Positions 10,701 to 20,817 of a stretch of DNA of 64,000 bases are shown here, in pieces; the first letter of the stretch is position 1, and the number at the start of each line of letters is the position of its first letter. Made by a program: the position numbers and the translations under genes. The notes beneath the pieces were generated by a model that saw nothing but the letters and a program-made list of their open reading frames with translations, made no database searches and was not told the origin of the DNA. Source of the DNA: Ryuthela nishihirai (Eukaryota; Arthropoda; Arachnida; Araneae; Heptathelidae); the NCBI GenBank assembly GCA_038380435.1, contig JAWZYU010000025.1, forward strand, positions 29,364,707-29,428,706, written 5' to 3'.

Positions 10701-11839
10701 CATATCTGTAAAAACCATATACATTCCCTCTGATAAACTTCGGCTTAATGGAGTTTTTCACGGAAAATAATTATATAAATTATACTTCGGAAAATAAATA
10801 AACTTGAATTTGAAATTCTTGCATTATAACGCTTTAGCATGAGTGACTTCGTTATTTAATATCTATTAAATATATCGAACAATATTGGATTAATTGCGTT
10901 TCCTGATCATAGATGGCGCCATGAGCGACAAGATCAATCAGATTTAAAAGTCGCAACTAAGCGTATAAATGACAGAGCTGGTGATAGCTTAGTGGTCAGA
11001 GCACCTGGCATAAAACTGGGAGGTTTTATAACAGCTTTATTGCGTAATTCGATTACTTTCTGAGACCAGTGGACATAATCTTGTCACGTGATAAGGCCCT
11101 TTCTCCACACGACAGAAAAATATTTACAGTATCATTTCCTATTTATTTAATTCGTTTCTAATGAGTTCTGCAACACTATCTAATCTGTATAATAATAGCA
11201 TAAGCTAATAACAATATATTATGACATGTCTCATAAACCAAATTAAGGCTTTATAAGCTGTACATAAACAAAAGTGATGGAATTGAAGTAAAAAGCAATT
11301 GGGCGACGCGTTAATTAGTAAATTCTGCAGTGAACAGACTGCCAAAAGGAAATGAGCTTTTGTTTTATTGTATTTAATTAGTCTGGCTTCTTCTACACTT
11401 TAGGGCAACTGCTGGATGCTTCATAAATCAAAAAAATAAAAAAATTAAAAATACTGATGTGACCTAAATTCGTGTAAATACTGTGGCGAGGAACTCTATC
11501 GTCTCTTTGATAGGGTTAAAATGAAATAATTCTCTAACAACAAGAAGAATAGCTGTTTCGGTTTCTTCCTTATTAGCGGTTAATTGATAATTATACGTTA
11601 TTACTTTTTTAACTTTGGGATGGTGAAATGAAATAATCTTGTAACCATCAATGCTTCTGACTTTCACACTTTGGGGTGAGAATAATGACTTCCAAACCAT
11701 TGAAAAGTAATTTTAAGTGCTTTTGGTTTGCAAACCTTTTCTGTTTTTTTTTGCAGAGGGTGGGAGCCTTAACACTGTGTACATTACAATCTACATTACT
11801 TTTTAGAATTGCTCTTAACAGAGGAAGAGGTGCATGTTG
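10701..11839. other. Mostly unassigned; tRNA-like fragment at ~10,980
   Basis: No gene is visible. At 10,979-11,030 there is an A-box-like tRNA segment (tagcttagtggtcagagca) without a good B box, preceded at 10,909 by atagatggcgcca. Similar wording recurs at 16,080 and 31,105, so this may be a relic of a third tRNA-derived family. The rest is AT-rich and shows nothing recognisable. Confidence 0.35.
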
Positions 11840-14150
11840 TCTTGCGGGGTCGGATCTTGGATGAGGAGGGTGGGGGAGCCATTGCCCCACCTTTCAGAAT
11901 GCTAATAAATAACAAACATTTATGTTTTATGCATTTTTCAAGAAATTTTTTAAAGATCTGTGAAATAGGAGTGGAAATATGCTGCATTGGAAATCAAATC
12001 TCTGGCCCCTCCACCTGTACATTTATCCAGCTCAATTGTGCTTCTGACACGCCCCCCCCCCCCCCCCCCCTCCATACAGTTATCCGGCTCATTTGTGTTA
12101 CTTGTCCCTCCATACATTTTTTCGGTTCGATTATATTTCTTCCCTCTCCCGTCTTCACATAAAAATTTTCAGCTCGATTGTATTTCTTCTTCCTCACGTG
12201 CAATTTTATGGCTCGATTGCATTCCACCCTACAAACAATTTTCCGGCTCGATTGCGTTTCTCCCCCCACATACAAGTTTCTGATTCGAATGTGTTTCTTC
12301 CCCCCTACATGAAAATTCACGGCTCGATTGTTTTTCTTCCCCCCACATACAGTTTTTCGGCTCAATTGTGTTTCTTTCCCCCACACGAAAATTTCTAACT
12401 CGATTGTATTTCCTTTCCCCCACATACAATTTTCCAGCTCAATTGTGTTTCTTTACCCCACACACAAGATTTTGGCTCAATTGTGTTTCTTTACCCCACA
12501 CACAAGGTTTTGGCTCAATTGTGTTTCTTTCACCCCAACATAAAAATTTTCAGCTCGATTTTGTTTCCTTCCCCAACATGAAAATTTCTGACTCGATTGT
12601 GTTTCTTTCACCCACGTGAAAATTTCTGACTCGATTGTGATTCCTTCCCCCACGTGAAAATTTCTGACTCGATTGTGTTTCTTTCACCAACGTGAAAATT
12701 TCTGACTCGATTGTGTTTCTTTCACCAACGTGAAAATTTCTGACTCGATTGTGTTTCTTTCACCAACGTGAAAATTTCTGACTCGATTGTGTTTCTTTCA
12801 CCAACGTGAAAATTTCTGACTCGATTGTGTTTCTTTCACCAACGTGAAAATTTCTGACTCGATTGTGTTTCTTTCACCAACGTGAAAATTTCTGACTCGA
12901 TTGTGTTTCTTTCACCAACGTGAAAATTTCTGACTCGATTGTGTTTCTTTCCCCCCATAAAATTTTCCAGCTCAATTTTGTTTCTTTCCAATCCACATAA
13001 AATATTTTATCTCGATTATGTTTCTTTCTCCCAAATAAAAATTTCCGACTCGATTTTGTTTCTTTCCATCCCCACATGCACTTTTCCGGCTCGATTGTGT
13101 TTCTTTCCACCCAAATGAAAATTTCTGACTTGATTGTGTTTCTTTCCCCCACATGAAAATTTCTGACACGAATGTGTTTCTTTCCACCACGTGAAAATTT
13201 CTGACTCGAATGTGTTCCTTTCCCCCACACGATAATTTGCGGTCGATTGTGTTTCTTTCCACCACATGATAATTTCCTCCTCGATTGTGTTTCTTTCCCC
13301 CCACATGAAAATTTCCGACTCAATTTTGTTTCTTTCCCTCCTCACGTACACTTTATCGGCTCGATTGTGTTTCTTTCCACCCATATGAAAATTTCCGACT
13401 CGATTGTGTTTCTTTCCCCCCACAGAAAAATTTCAGACTCCATTGTGTTTCTTTCCCCCACATGAAAATTTCTGACTCGATTGTGTTTCTTCTCCCTCAC
13501 ATACAATTTTCCAGTTCAATTGTGTTTCTTTCCCCCCACATACAATGTCTTGGCTCGAGTGTGTTTCTTTGCCCCCCCATGAAAATTTCCGACTCGATTG
13601 TGTTTCTTTCCTTCCCCACATACAATTTTTTGGCTCGATTGTGTTTCTTTCCCTCCCCACAGGAAAATTTCTGACTCGAATGTGTTCCTTTCACCCACAT
13701 GATAATTTCCGGCTCAATTGTGTTTCTTTCCCCCACATGAAAATTTGTGATTAGATTCTGTTTCTTTCCCCCACATGAAAATTTCTGATTCGATTCTGTT
13801 TCTTTCCTCCACATGAAAATTTCTGACTCGATTGTGTTTCTTTCCCCCCAAATGAAAATTTCTGATTCGATTGTTTCTTTCATACCATATACAATTTTCC
13901 TGCTCAATTGTGTTTCTGTCCCCCACATACAATGCTTCAGCTCGATTGTGTTTCTTTCTTCCCATGTAAAATTTTCCGACTCGATTGCGTTTCTTTCCCC
14001 TCACATACAATTTTCCAGTTCAATTGTGTTTCTTTCCCCCCTACATACAATATCTCGGGTAGATAGTGTTACTTTTTCCTACATGAAAATTTCCGGCTCG
14101 ATTGTGTTTCTGCCACCTCCCTCGATTTTTCAAAGATTTTTCACCCTGTT
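11840..14150 (+). mobile_element. Family D repeat carrying a 38-bp array
   Basis: The head (ggtcggatcttggatgagg, then gagccattgccccacc) and the following block (tatgcatttttcaagaaatt ... gaaatatgctgcattgg) are shared with copies near 2,400, 38,760, 42,966-43,370 and 57,200. In this copy the part after the block is expanded into about 2.1 kb of tandem units. The end near 14,110-14,150 (cctccctcgatttttcaaag) seems to leave the array. The superfamily is unknown; some copies have ends resembling short inverted repeats around (c)cggatctag. Confidence 0.55.
12026..14112 (+). repeat. 38-bp minisatellite, about 55 units
   Basis: The unit is about 38 bp, of the form gactcgattgtgtttcttt + a C-rich spacer + acgtgaaaatttct. 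Copies from about 12,620 to 12,950 are nearly identical to each other. Those on both sides are more diverged and vary in the C-rich spacer. This fits recent local amplification in the middle of an older array. Because 38 is not a multiple of three, the long ORFs across it drift through frames and are not genes. Confidence 0.9.
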
Positions 14151-14445
14151 GTCTTGCAATGTTTGCAAAGTGTAGATTACTCTTTATTTATGCGGGATTG
14201 AACTGGAATTTGGTGGCATGTATGAATGTCAAGATCTCTTTTCCTTATTTGAGAGATCCGTTAGCTGACTTTATTACACCCTAGTTATCGTACTCAACAA
14301 TACAGCCATCAACTCGGCTTCTCTTGATTAAATATTACGTTTAATGGAAAACCCTTTACATAAACTAATAGATCAACTCCAATTGGGCGCAGCCTTAATT
14401 CAATCCCCTACCGAGACACCCAGTCACACACTCCCAGATGTTGAC

Positions 14446-14838
14446 GGGGGCGGGGGTGGCTCAGTCAGTAGCGCGCCAGGTTCGTAATCTGTAATTCCCA
14501 GGTTCGAGTCCCAGCTGGGTCAGCGTTGAGATTTATCTCCGCAAATTTCCCTGCCCTGCCCACGGTCAGTAGGGGACACCGATGGGCTTGGAAAGGCCGC
14601 CGTCCGTCGGATGGGACGTTAAACCGTGGCCCCGTGTGCGGGAGAGCCATACCCTGTGCACGTTAAAGAACACGCTGGATGGCCTTGACGCGAGGCTACC
14701 ATCTGTCTCCCAACAGCTGTTCCAGTGGGTCCCCTCCCCCAACCTCTCTGAGCCTTCGGGGTCCTTGTGACCTGGCCATTTAGCCCATGGTGTGCAGCTC
14801 AGAAAAAAGTGCCACTCAGAGGTAAAACAACCCAACAA
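14446..14838 (+). mobile_element. SINE A, full length
   Basis: A complete 393-bp copy, close to the family consensus. The 13-base target-site duplication cccagatgttgac is exact at 14,433-14,445 and 14,839-14,851. A 5-base insertion (gctca) lies just before the usual gaaaaaagtgcc end block. Confidence 0.95.
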
Positions 14839-15185
14839 CCCAGATGTTGACCCGACTTTACTAAAATGTCCTTCAACGATGTTGGCTCCCAGAGCACAGC
14901 AATCCACTTTACTTCTGACAGTCAGGGAGAAGTCCCTTTCTTTTCCGATGGGCACCACTACCCATGGCGCGCTACCGATGGCACCCTTCCCGCTGTAAAC
15001 GCGCAGCAGACCTCACTTCACGGCATATTAAGATGTGTCGGTCCAGTTCTTCTGGGCTACACATAGCTCTCGCTTAAACAGCATACAGCGGAGAGGCAAC
15101 GTGAAAGACTGATGGCAACATCCTCGAATGAATGTAATAAAAACTAGTTAAAAACTACGGGAATCGAACCCGCAACTCTCTAGTT

Positions 15186-15387
15186 CAGTGGTTTCAAACT
15201 TTTATGCTTCACGTACCCTCTGGAAATGTGTATGTAACTGGCGTACCCCTTGTATAGATGGAAAAAACTATAGTTATAGTATAGCAATGGTTATTTTTGC
15301 TTTGTTACTAGATCTAAAGGTTTTTGAGGTCTCTTGTCGTACCCCCCAAAAAATATTTTACCGCGTACCCCACGTTGAGAACTCGTA
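15186..15387 (-). mobile_element. hAT MITE of the 128-bp-satellite family
   Basis: A 202-bp non-autonomous hAT starting CAGTGGTTTCAAACTTTT. Its left part is the reverse complement of the 128-bp satellite unit (tatgcttcacgtacc, then ctggcgtacccctt). Its right part matches the complement of the left end of the element at 16,330. The flanking octamers are ctctagtt (15,178-15,185) and ctctagat (15,388-15,395). It is the compact form of the family that carries the arrays at 16.8 and 51 kb. Confidence 0.8.
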
Positions 15388-15395
15388 CTCTAGAT

Positions 15396-15937
15396 CAACG
15401 CTGCCCAACTATATGTCCAACAAGGATTTTTGGGGCCCGCGAACAAAATCAAGTTTTTACTTGAAATTCTAAATAAATATCTGTAATTCACCTTTTAATT
15501 TTTCGTCAACTTATATTACTTTACTTCATATGCAATCTTCAACTTACTCATTCTATTTGAAATTATTATTGCATTTTTTCAACTTTCTCATTCTATTCTT
15601 ATTGCGCAACAACTACGGCCACAATGCTCCCATTAAATTTATTAAATATTTGATAAGGTTTTGAAAATTTATATTGGTTATTATAATTTATTAATTTTTG
15701 TATAAATAAAATAACTTTTTGAGGTTTATTATTACTTATTATTTTTTGCATAAATAAAAAAATTTTTTGAGGTTTTTGAGGTTTATTATTACTTATTATT
15801 TTTTGTATAAATAAAATAATTTTTTGAGGTGTCATGAATTGACTTTTCAATTACCTATCCTATTCTGTTTTTTGGCCCGCGAAATATTGGCAAAAGAAAA
15901 AAATGGCCCGCTGTTTTAGAGAAGTTGGACAGCACTG
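15396..15937. mobile_element. Second hAT MITE, 542 bp
   Basis: The terminal repeats are CAACGCTGCCCAACT at left and the complement of CAGTGCTGTCCAACT at right, a standard hAT end. The flanking 8-base duplication ctctagat (15,388-15,395 and 15,938-15,945) is exact. The interior is AT-rich with three near-copies of an attttttgaggtttattatt-like unit. No transposase is present. Confidence 0.9.
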
Positions 15938-16365
15938 CTCTAGATACATGCCAGAGCGCTCTAACCATTAAACCACGCATCAGACGCCTCGATACATGCC
16001 AGAGCGCTCTAACCATTAAACCACGCATCAGACGCTACAATCTTCCTGAATAACACCTATAAATATTTCACCTGATGTGGCGGACCTTGCGCCATCTATA
16101 ATTCACGAGAGGCAAGTTATTCAATTGTTGCTAATGATTTAGATGTTAATGAGCAGGTCAATTACGCTTAAGCGTTTATTATTAAAATAATTGCAATAAC
16201 ATTGAAGATAACCTGGCACACAACAAGAACAGTTTCGCTACATTTCAAAGGAAACCACAAAAATTGTTTCTTGCATTTCAAACGTTACCATTGGTTTGAT
16301 GCGTTTATCAAGATAATATTCCTATAGACTAGGGGTTATCAACATGGGGTACTAGGCAAAATTTT

Positions 16366-16747
16366 TTGGGATACTCCGTGAGAGTTCAAAAGTCGCTCGA
16401 TCTTCCATTGTCCAATATAGAAGAGTTGATTGAGATATCTTGTGACAATAGTTTAAAAAGCATTCATTCCAAAAAGCCATTGATTAGTTTTTGGATTGGA
16501 GTGGAGAAGGAATTTCCGACGTTGTCAAGAATTGCAGTCAAATATTTGTTACCTTTGACAACAACTTGTATGAAACTGGTGTTTCATCTTTTACTGGTTT
16601 AAAAAATAAATATAGGAACAGGCTGGATGTTGAAGATGACTTGCGACTCTACCTTAGCAGGATAACCTCAAACATTAATGAACTGTGCAAGTGCAAACAT
16701 TTCACTGATTATCCAATAAAATTTTTAGAATTTTATAAGATTTGTTA
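16366..16747 (+). pseudogene. hAT transposase C-terminal fragment
   Basis: Two overlapping frames carry the hAT dimerisation region: FWIGVEKEFPTLSRIAVKYL in one and GLKNKYRNRLDVEDDLRLYL in the next, so a frameshift lies near 16,560-16,590. The organisation parallels the C-terminus of the 8.2-10.7 kb element (FWLEIRTEFPTISEMALNIL ... KSKYRSTLKNVEDALRP). The zinc finger and catalytic core have been deleted. Confidence 0.75.
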
Positions 16748-16809
16748 AATTGTTTATGTCATTTTTTTGTGTTTATCGATATATGTAATTTATGAATACA
16801 AAATTTAAT

Positions 16810-18990
16810 GTGTGTGTGTATTATGTTTTATTTCATTCCCATTGTTATACTATAACTATAGATTTATCTATCTATACAAGGGGTACGCCAGTTACATACA
16901 CATTTCCAGGGGGTACGTGAAGCATAAAAGGTTGAGAACCACTGATATATATGTTTTATTTTATTCCCATTGTTATACTATAACTCTAGTTTTATCTATC
17001 TATACAAGGGGTACGTCAGTGACATACAGATTTCCAGGGGGTACGTGAAGCATAAAAGGTTGAGAACCACTGATATATATGTTTTATTTTATTCCCATTT
17101 TTATACTATAACCATAGTTTTATCTATCTATACAAGGGGTACGCCAGTTACATACACATTTCCAGGGGGTACGTGAAGCATAAAAGGTTGAGAACCACTG
17201 ATATATATGTTTTATTTTATTCCCATTTTTATACTATAACTATAGTTTTATCTATCTATACAAGGGGTACGCCAGTTACATACACATTTCCAGGGGGTAC
17301 GTGAAGCATAAAAGGTTGAGAACCACTGATATATATGTTTTATTTTATTCCCATTTTTATAATATAACTATAGTTTTATCTATGTATACAAGGGGTACGC
17401 CAGTTACATACACATTTCCAGGGGATACGTGAAGCATAAAAGGTTGAGAACCACTGATATATATGTTTTATTTTATTCCAATTGTTATACTATAACTATA
17501 GTTTTATCTATCTATACAAGGGGTACGCCAGTTACATACACATTTCCAGGGGGTACGTGAAGCATAAAAGGTTGAGAACCACTGATATATATGTTTTATT
17601 TTATTCCCATTGTTATACTATAACCATAATTTTATCTATCTATACAAGGGCTACGCCAGTTACATACACATTTCCAGGGGGTACGTGAAGCATAAAAGGT
17701 TGAGAACCACTGATATATATGTTTTATTTTATTCCCATTTTTATACTATAACCATAGTTTTATCTATCTATACAAGGGGTACGCCAGTTACATACACATT
17801 TCCAGGGGGTACGTGAAGCATAAAAGGTTGAGAACCACTGATATATATGTTTTATTTTATTCCCATTTTTATACTATAACTATAGTTTTATCTATCTATA
17901 CAAGGGGTACGCCAGTTACATACACATTTCCAGGGGGTACGTGAAGCATAAAAGGTTGAGAACCACTGATATATATGTTTTATTTTATTCCCATTTTTAT
18001 AATATAACTATAGTTTTATCTATGTATACAAGGGGTACGCCAGTTACATACACATTTCCAGGGGATACGTGAAGCATAAAAGGTTGAGAACCACTGATAT
18101 ATATGTTTTATTTTATTCCAATTGTTATACTATAACTATAGTTTTATCTATCTATACAAGGGGTACGCCAGTTACATACACATTTCCAGGGGGTACGTGA
18201 AGCATAAAAGGTTGAGAACCACTGATATATATGTTTTATTTTATTCCCATTGTTATACTATAACCATAATTTTATCTATCTATACAAGGGCTACGCCAGT
18301 TACATACACATTTCCAGGGGGTACGTGAAGCATAAAAGGTTGAGAACCACTGATATATATGTTTTATTTTATTCCCATTTTTATACTATAACTATAGTTT
18401 TATCTATCTATACAAGGGGTACGCCAGTTACATACACATTTCCAGGGGGTACGTGAAGCATAAAAGGTTGAGAACCATTGATATATATGTTTTATTTTAT
18501 TCCCATTTTTATACTATAACTATAGTTTTATCTATGTATACAAGGGGTACGCCAGTTACATACACATTTCCAGGGGGTACGTGAAGCATAAAAGGTTGAG
18601 AACCACTGATATATATGTTTTATTTTATTCCAATTGTTATACTATAACTATAGTTTTATCTATCTATACAAGGGGTACGCCAGTTACATACACATTTCCA
18701 GGGGGTACGTGAAGCATAAAAGGTTGAGAACCACTGATATATATGTTTTATTTTATTCCCATTGTTATACTATAACTATAATTTTATCTATCTATACAAG
18801 GGGTACGCCAGTTACATACACATTTCCAGGGGGTACGTGAAGCATAAAAGGTTGAGAACCACTGATATATATGTTTTATTTTATTACCATTGTTATACTA
18901 TAGCTATAGTTTTATCTATCTATACAAGGAGTACGCCAGTTACATACACATTTCCAAGGGGTACGTGAAGCATAAAAGTTTGAGAACCCC
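16810..18990 (+). repeat. 128-bp satellite array 1, about 17 units
   Basis: Each unit runs tgttttattttattcccattg, then atctatctatacaaggggtacgcc..., and closes with the hAT terminus gttgagaaccactg. A block of five units (640 bp) from about 17,050 is repeated almost without change to about 18,360, giving a higher-order repeat. Overlapping 68-codon ORFs appear every 128 bases and are a by-product of the repeat. Confidence 0.95.
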
Positions 18991-19149
18991 TAATATAGAC
19001 TATAATTCCTTTTCACTATTTTCTGAGATTTTATAATTTCGCAACTTTTGGGAAGGTTTCTACATTATAAAAGTGAAATTGTTCTAATTGGCGAAGGTAT
19101 TTAACTTTTGAACTTGTTTTAATCACCGATAGTGTTCACCACTTGAAAG

Positions 19150-20612
19150 ATAGGAATTTATGGCAACCATATTTTGTTCTAAACTGCTGTAGTATTCTTT
19201 AACTTGAGATATTTGTGGTGCCACTTTTTGTTCTAATTGGTGGTGTTATCTGACCAGTAACTTCAGACACTGGAAGCCACCGCTTTTTTTCATTAATAGG
19301 CAATCATATTTCTTTGAACTTGAAACATTTGTGATAGCCATTTTTTGTTCCTGTCGATGGAGATACTTAAACTTGGGACTTGAGACAACCGCTGCCTCTA
19401 CGTTTTGTTCCAATCGGTGGAGACACATAACCTTGGGACTTAAGACAATTGCGACCTCCATGTTTTGTTCCAATAGGTGGAGACACTTAACCTTGGGACT
19501 TCAGACAATTGCGTCCTCTATGTTTTGTTTCGAATCGGTCGAGATATTTAACCTTGGGACTTAAGACAATTACGGCCTCCATGTTTTGTTCCAATCGGTG
19601 GAGACAATTAACCTTGGGACTTGAGACAATTGCGTCCTCTACGTTTTGTTTCAAATCGGTGGAGATATTTAACCTTGGGACTTGAGATAATTGCCTCCTC
19701 CATATTTTGTTCCAATCAGTGGAGACACTTAACCTTGTGACTTGAGACAATTGCGTCCTCCATGTTTTGTTCCAATCGGTGGAGACACTTAACCTTGGGA
19801 CTTCAGACAATTGCGTCCTCTATGTTTTGTTTCGATTCGGTGGAGATATTTAACCTTGGGACTTAAGACAATTGCGGTCTCCATGTTTTGTTCCAATCGG
19901 TGAAGACACTTAACCTTGGGACTTCAGACAATTGCGTCCTCTACGTTTTGTTTCGAATCGGTGGAGATATTTAACCTTGGGACTTAAGATAATTGCGGTC
20001 TCCATGTTTTCTTCCAATCGGTGAAGACACTTAACCTTGGGACTTGAGACAATTGCTGCCTCTATGTTTTGTTCCAATCAGTGGAGACACTTAACCTTGG
20101 GACTTGAGACAATTGCGTCATCTACGTTTTGTTACGAATTGGTGGAGATATTTAACCTTGGGATTTAGACAATTGCGGCCTCCATGTTTTGTTCCAATCA
20201 GTGGAGACACTTAACCTTGGGACTTGAGACAATTGCTGCCTCTATGTTTTATTCCAATCAGTGGAGACACTTAACCTTGGGACTTGAGACAATTGCGTCC
20301 TCTACGTTTTGTTACGAATCGGTGGAGATATTTAACCTTGGGACTTAGACAATTGATGCCTCCATATTTTGTTCCAATCAGTGGAGACACTTAACCTTGG
20401 GACTTGAGATAATTGTGTCCTCCATGTTTTGTTCCAATCGGTGGAGACACTTAACCTTGGGACTTCAGACAATTTCGTCCTCTATGTTTTGTTTCGAATC
20501 GGTGGAGATATTTAACCTTGGGACTTGAGACAATTGCGGCCTCCATGTTTTGTTCCAATCGGTGGAGACACTTAACCTTGGGACTTCAGACAATTGCGTC
20601 CTCTATGTTTTT
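19150..20612 (+). repeat. 60-bp tandem array, left part
   Basis: The unit is 60-61 bp and contains gttttgttccaatcggtgg, agacacttaaccttggga and cttgagacaattgcgtcct. There are about 24 units, degenerate at the outer (left) edge and regular near the LINE that interrupts it. Two unit types alternate irregularly, one with gttccaatcggtggagacac and one with gtttcgaatcggtggagatat. Confidence 0.92.
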
Positions 20613-20817
20613 TTTTTTTTAATAATAATAATAATCTTTATTCATATTCATGTTAGTTATACAAAATTTTAAACAAATGACCCGCAAAGCATTTGCTTAT
20701 CTGCAGGAGAGAAGAATAATAACGTTACATGAAAATACATAAGATATAGTTTAAAACAATGTCATCAAATTATATGAATTTCAGTGGAAGCTCCATTGTA
20801 GTGGTTGAAATTTTTAT

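Larger units (their letters stand above)
15150..16035 (-). repeat. tRNA-like sequence split by two hAT elements
   Basis: On the minus strand, 15,946-16,033 contains an A-box-like gtggtttaatggttagagcg, present twice as a tandem duplication of about 50 bases. 15,150-15,177 contains a B-box-like gggttcgattccc. Removing the two transposons at 15,186-15,387 and 15,396-15,937 would join them into one tRNA-like unit. It is a pseudo-tRNA or the head of a tRNA-derived SINE rather than a working gene. Confidence 0.55.
16330..18992 (+). mobile_element. hAT element containing a 128-bp satellite
   Basis: The left end reads TAGGGGTTATCAAC. The right end is complementary to TAGGGGTTCTCAAAC. The flanking octamers ctatagac (16,322-16,329) and atatagac (18,993-19,000) match at 7 of 8 bases. 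Inside are a left end, a transposase C-terminal relic (16,366-16,747) and then the tandem array, which ends exactly at the right terminus. So the whole array lies within one transposon copy. Confidence 0.85.

Noticed and set aside
12874..14010. Long ORFs of 98-149 codons across the 38-bp array
   Set aside because: Repetitive GGKKHNR-type peptides arise from the repeat, drift in frame and have no start, stop or domain logic.
16812..18968. Series of about 68-codon ORFs every 128 bases (also 51,240-56,418)
   Set aside because: They are the same translated satellite unit read again and again. The frame shifts between units because 128 is not a multiple of three, so these are not protein-coding genes.
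20613..20650. Exact target-site duplication for the CR1/Jockey-group LINE
   Set aside because: The target is itself a repeat and the T run blurs the edge; no unambiguous duplication could be chosen.
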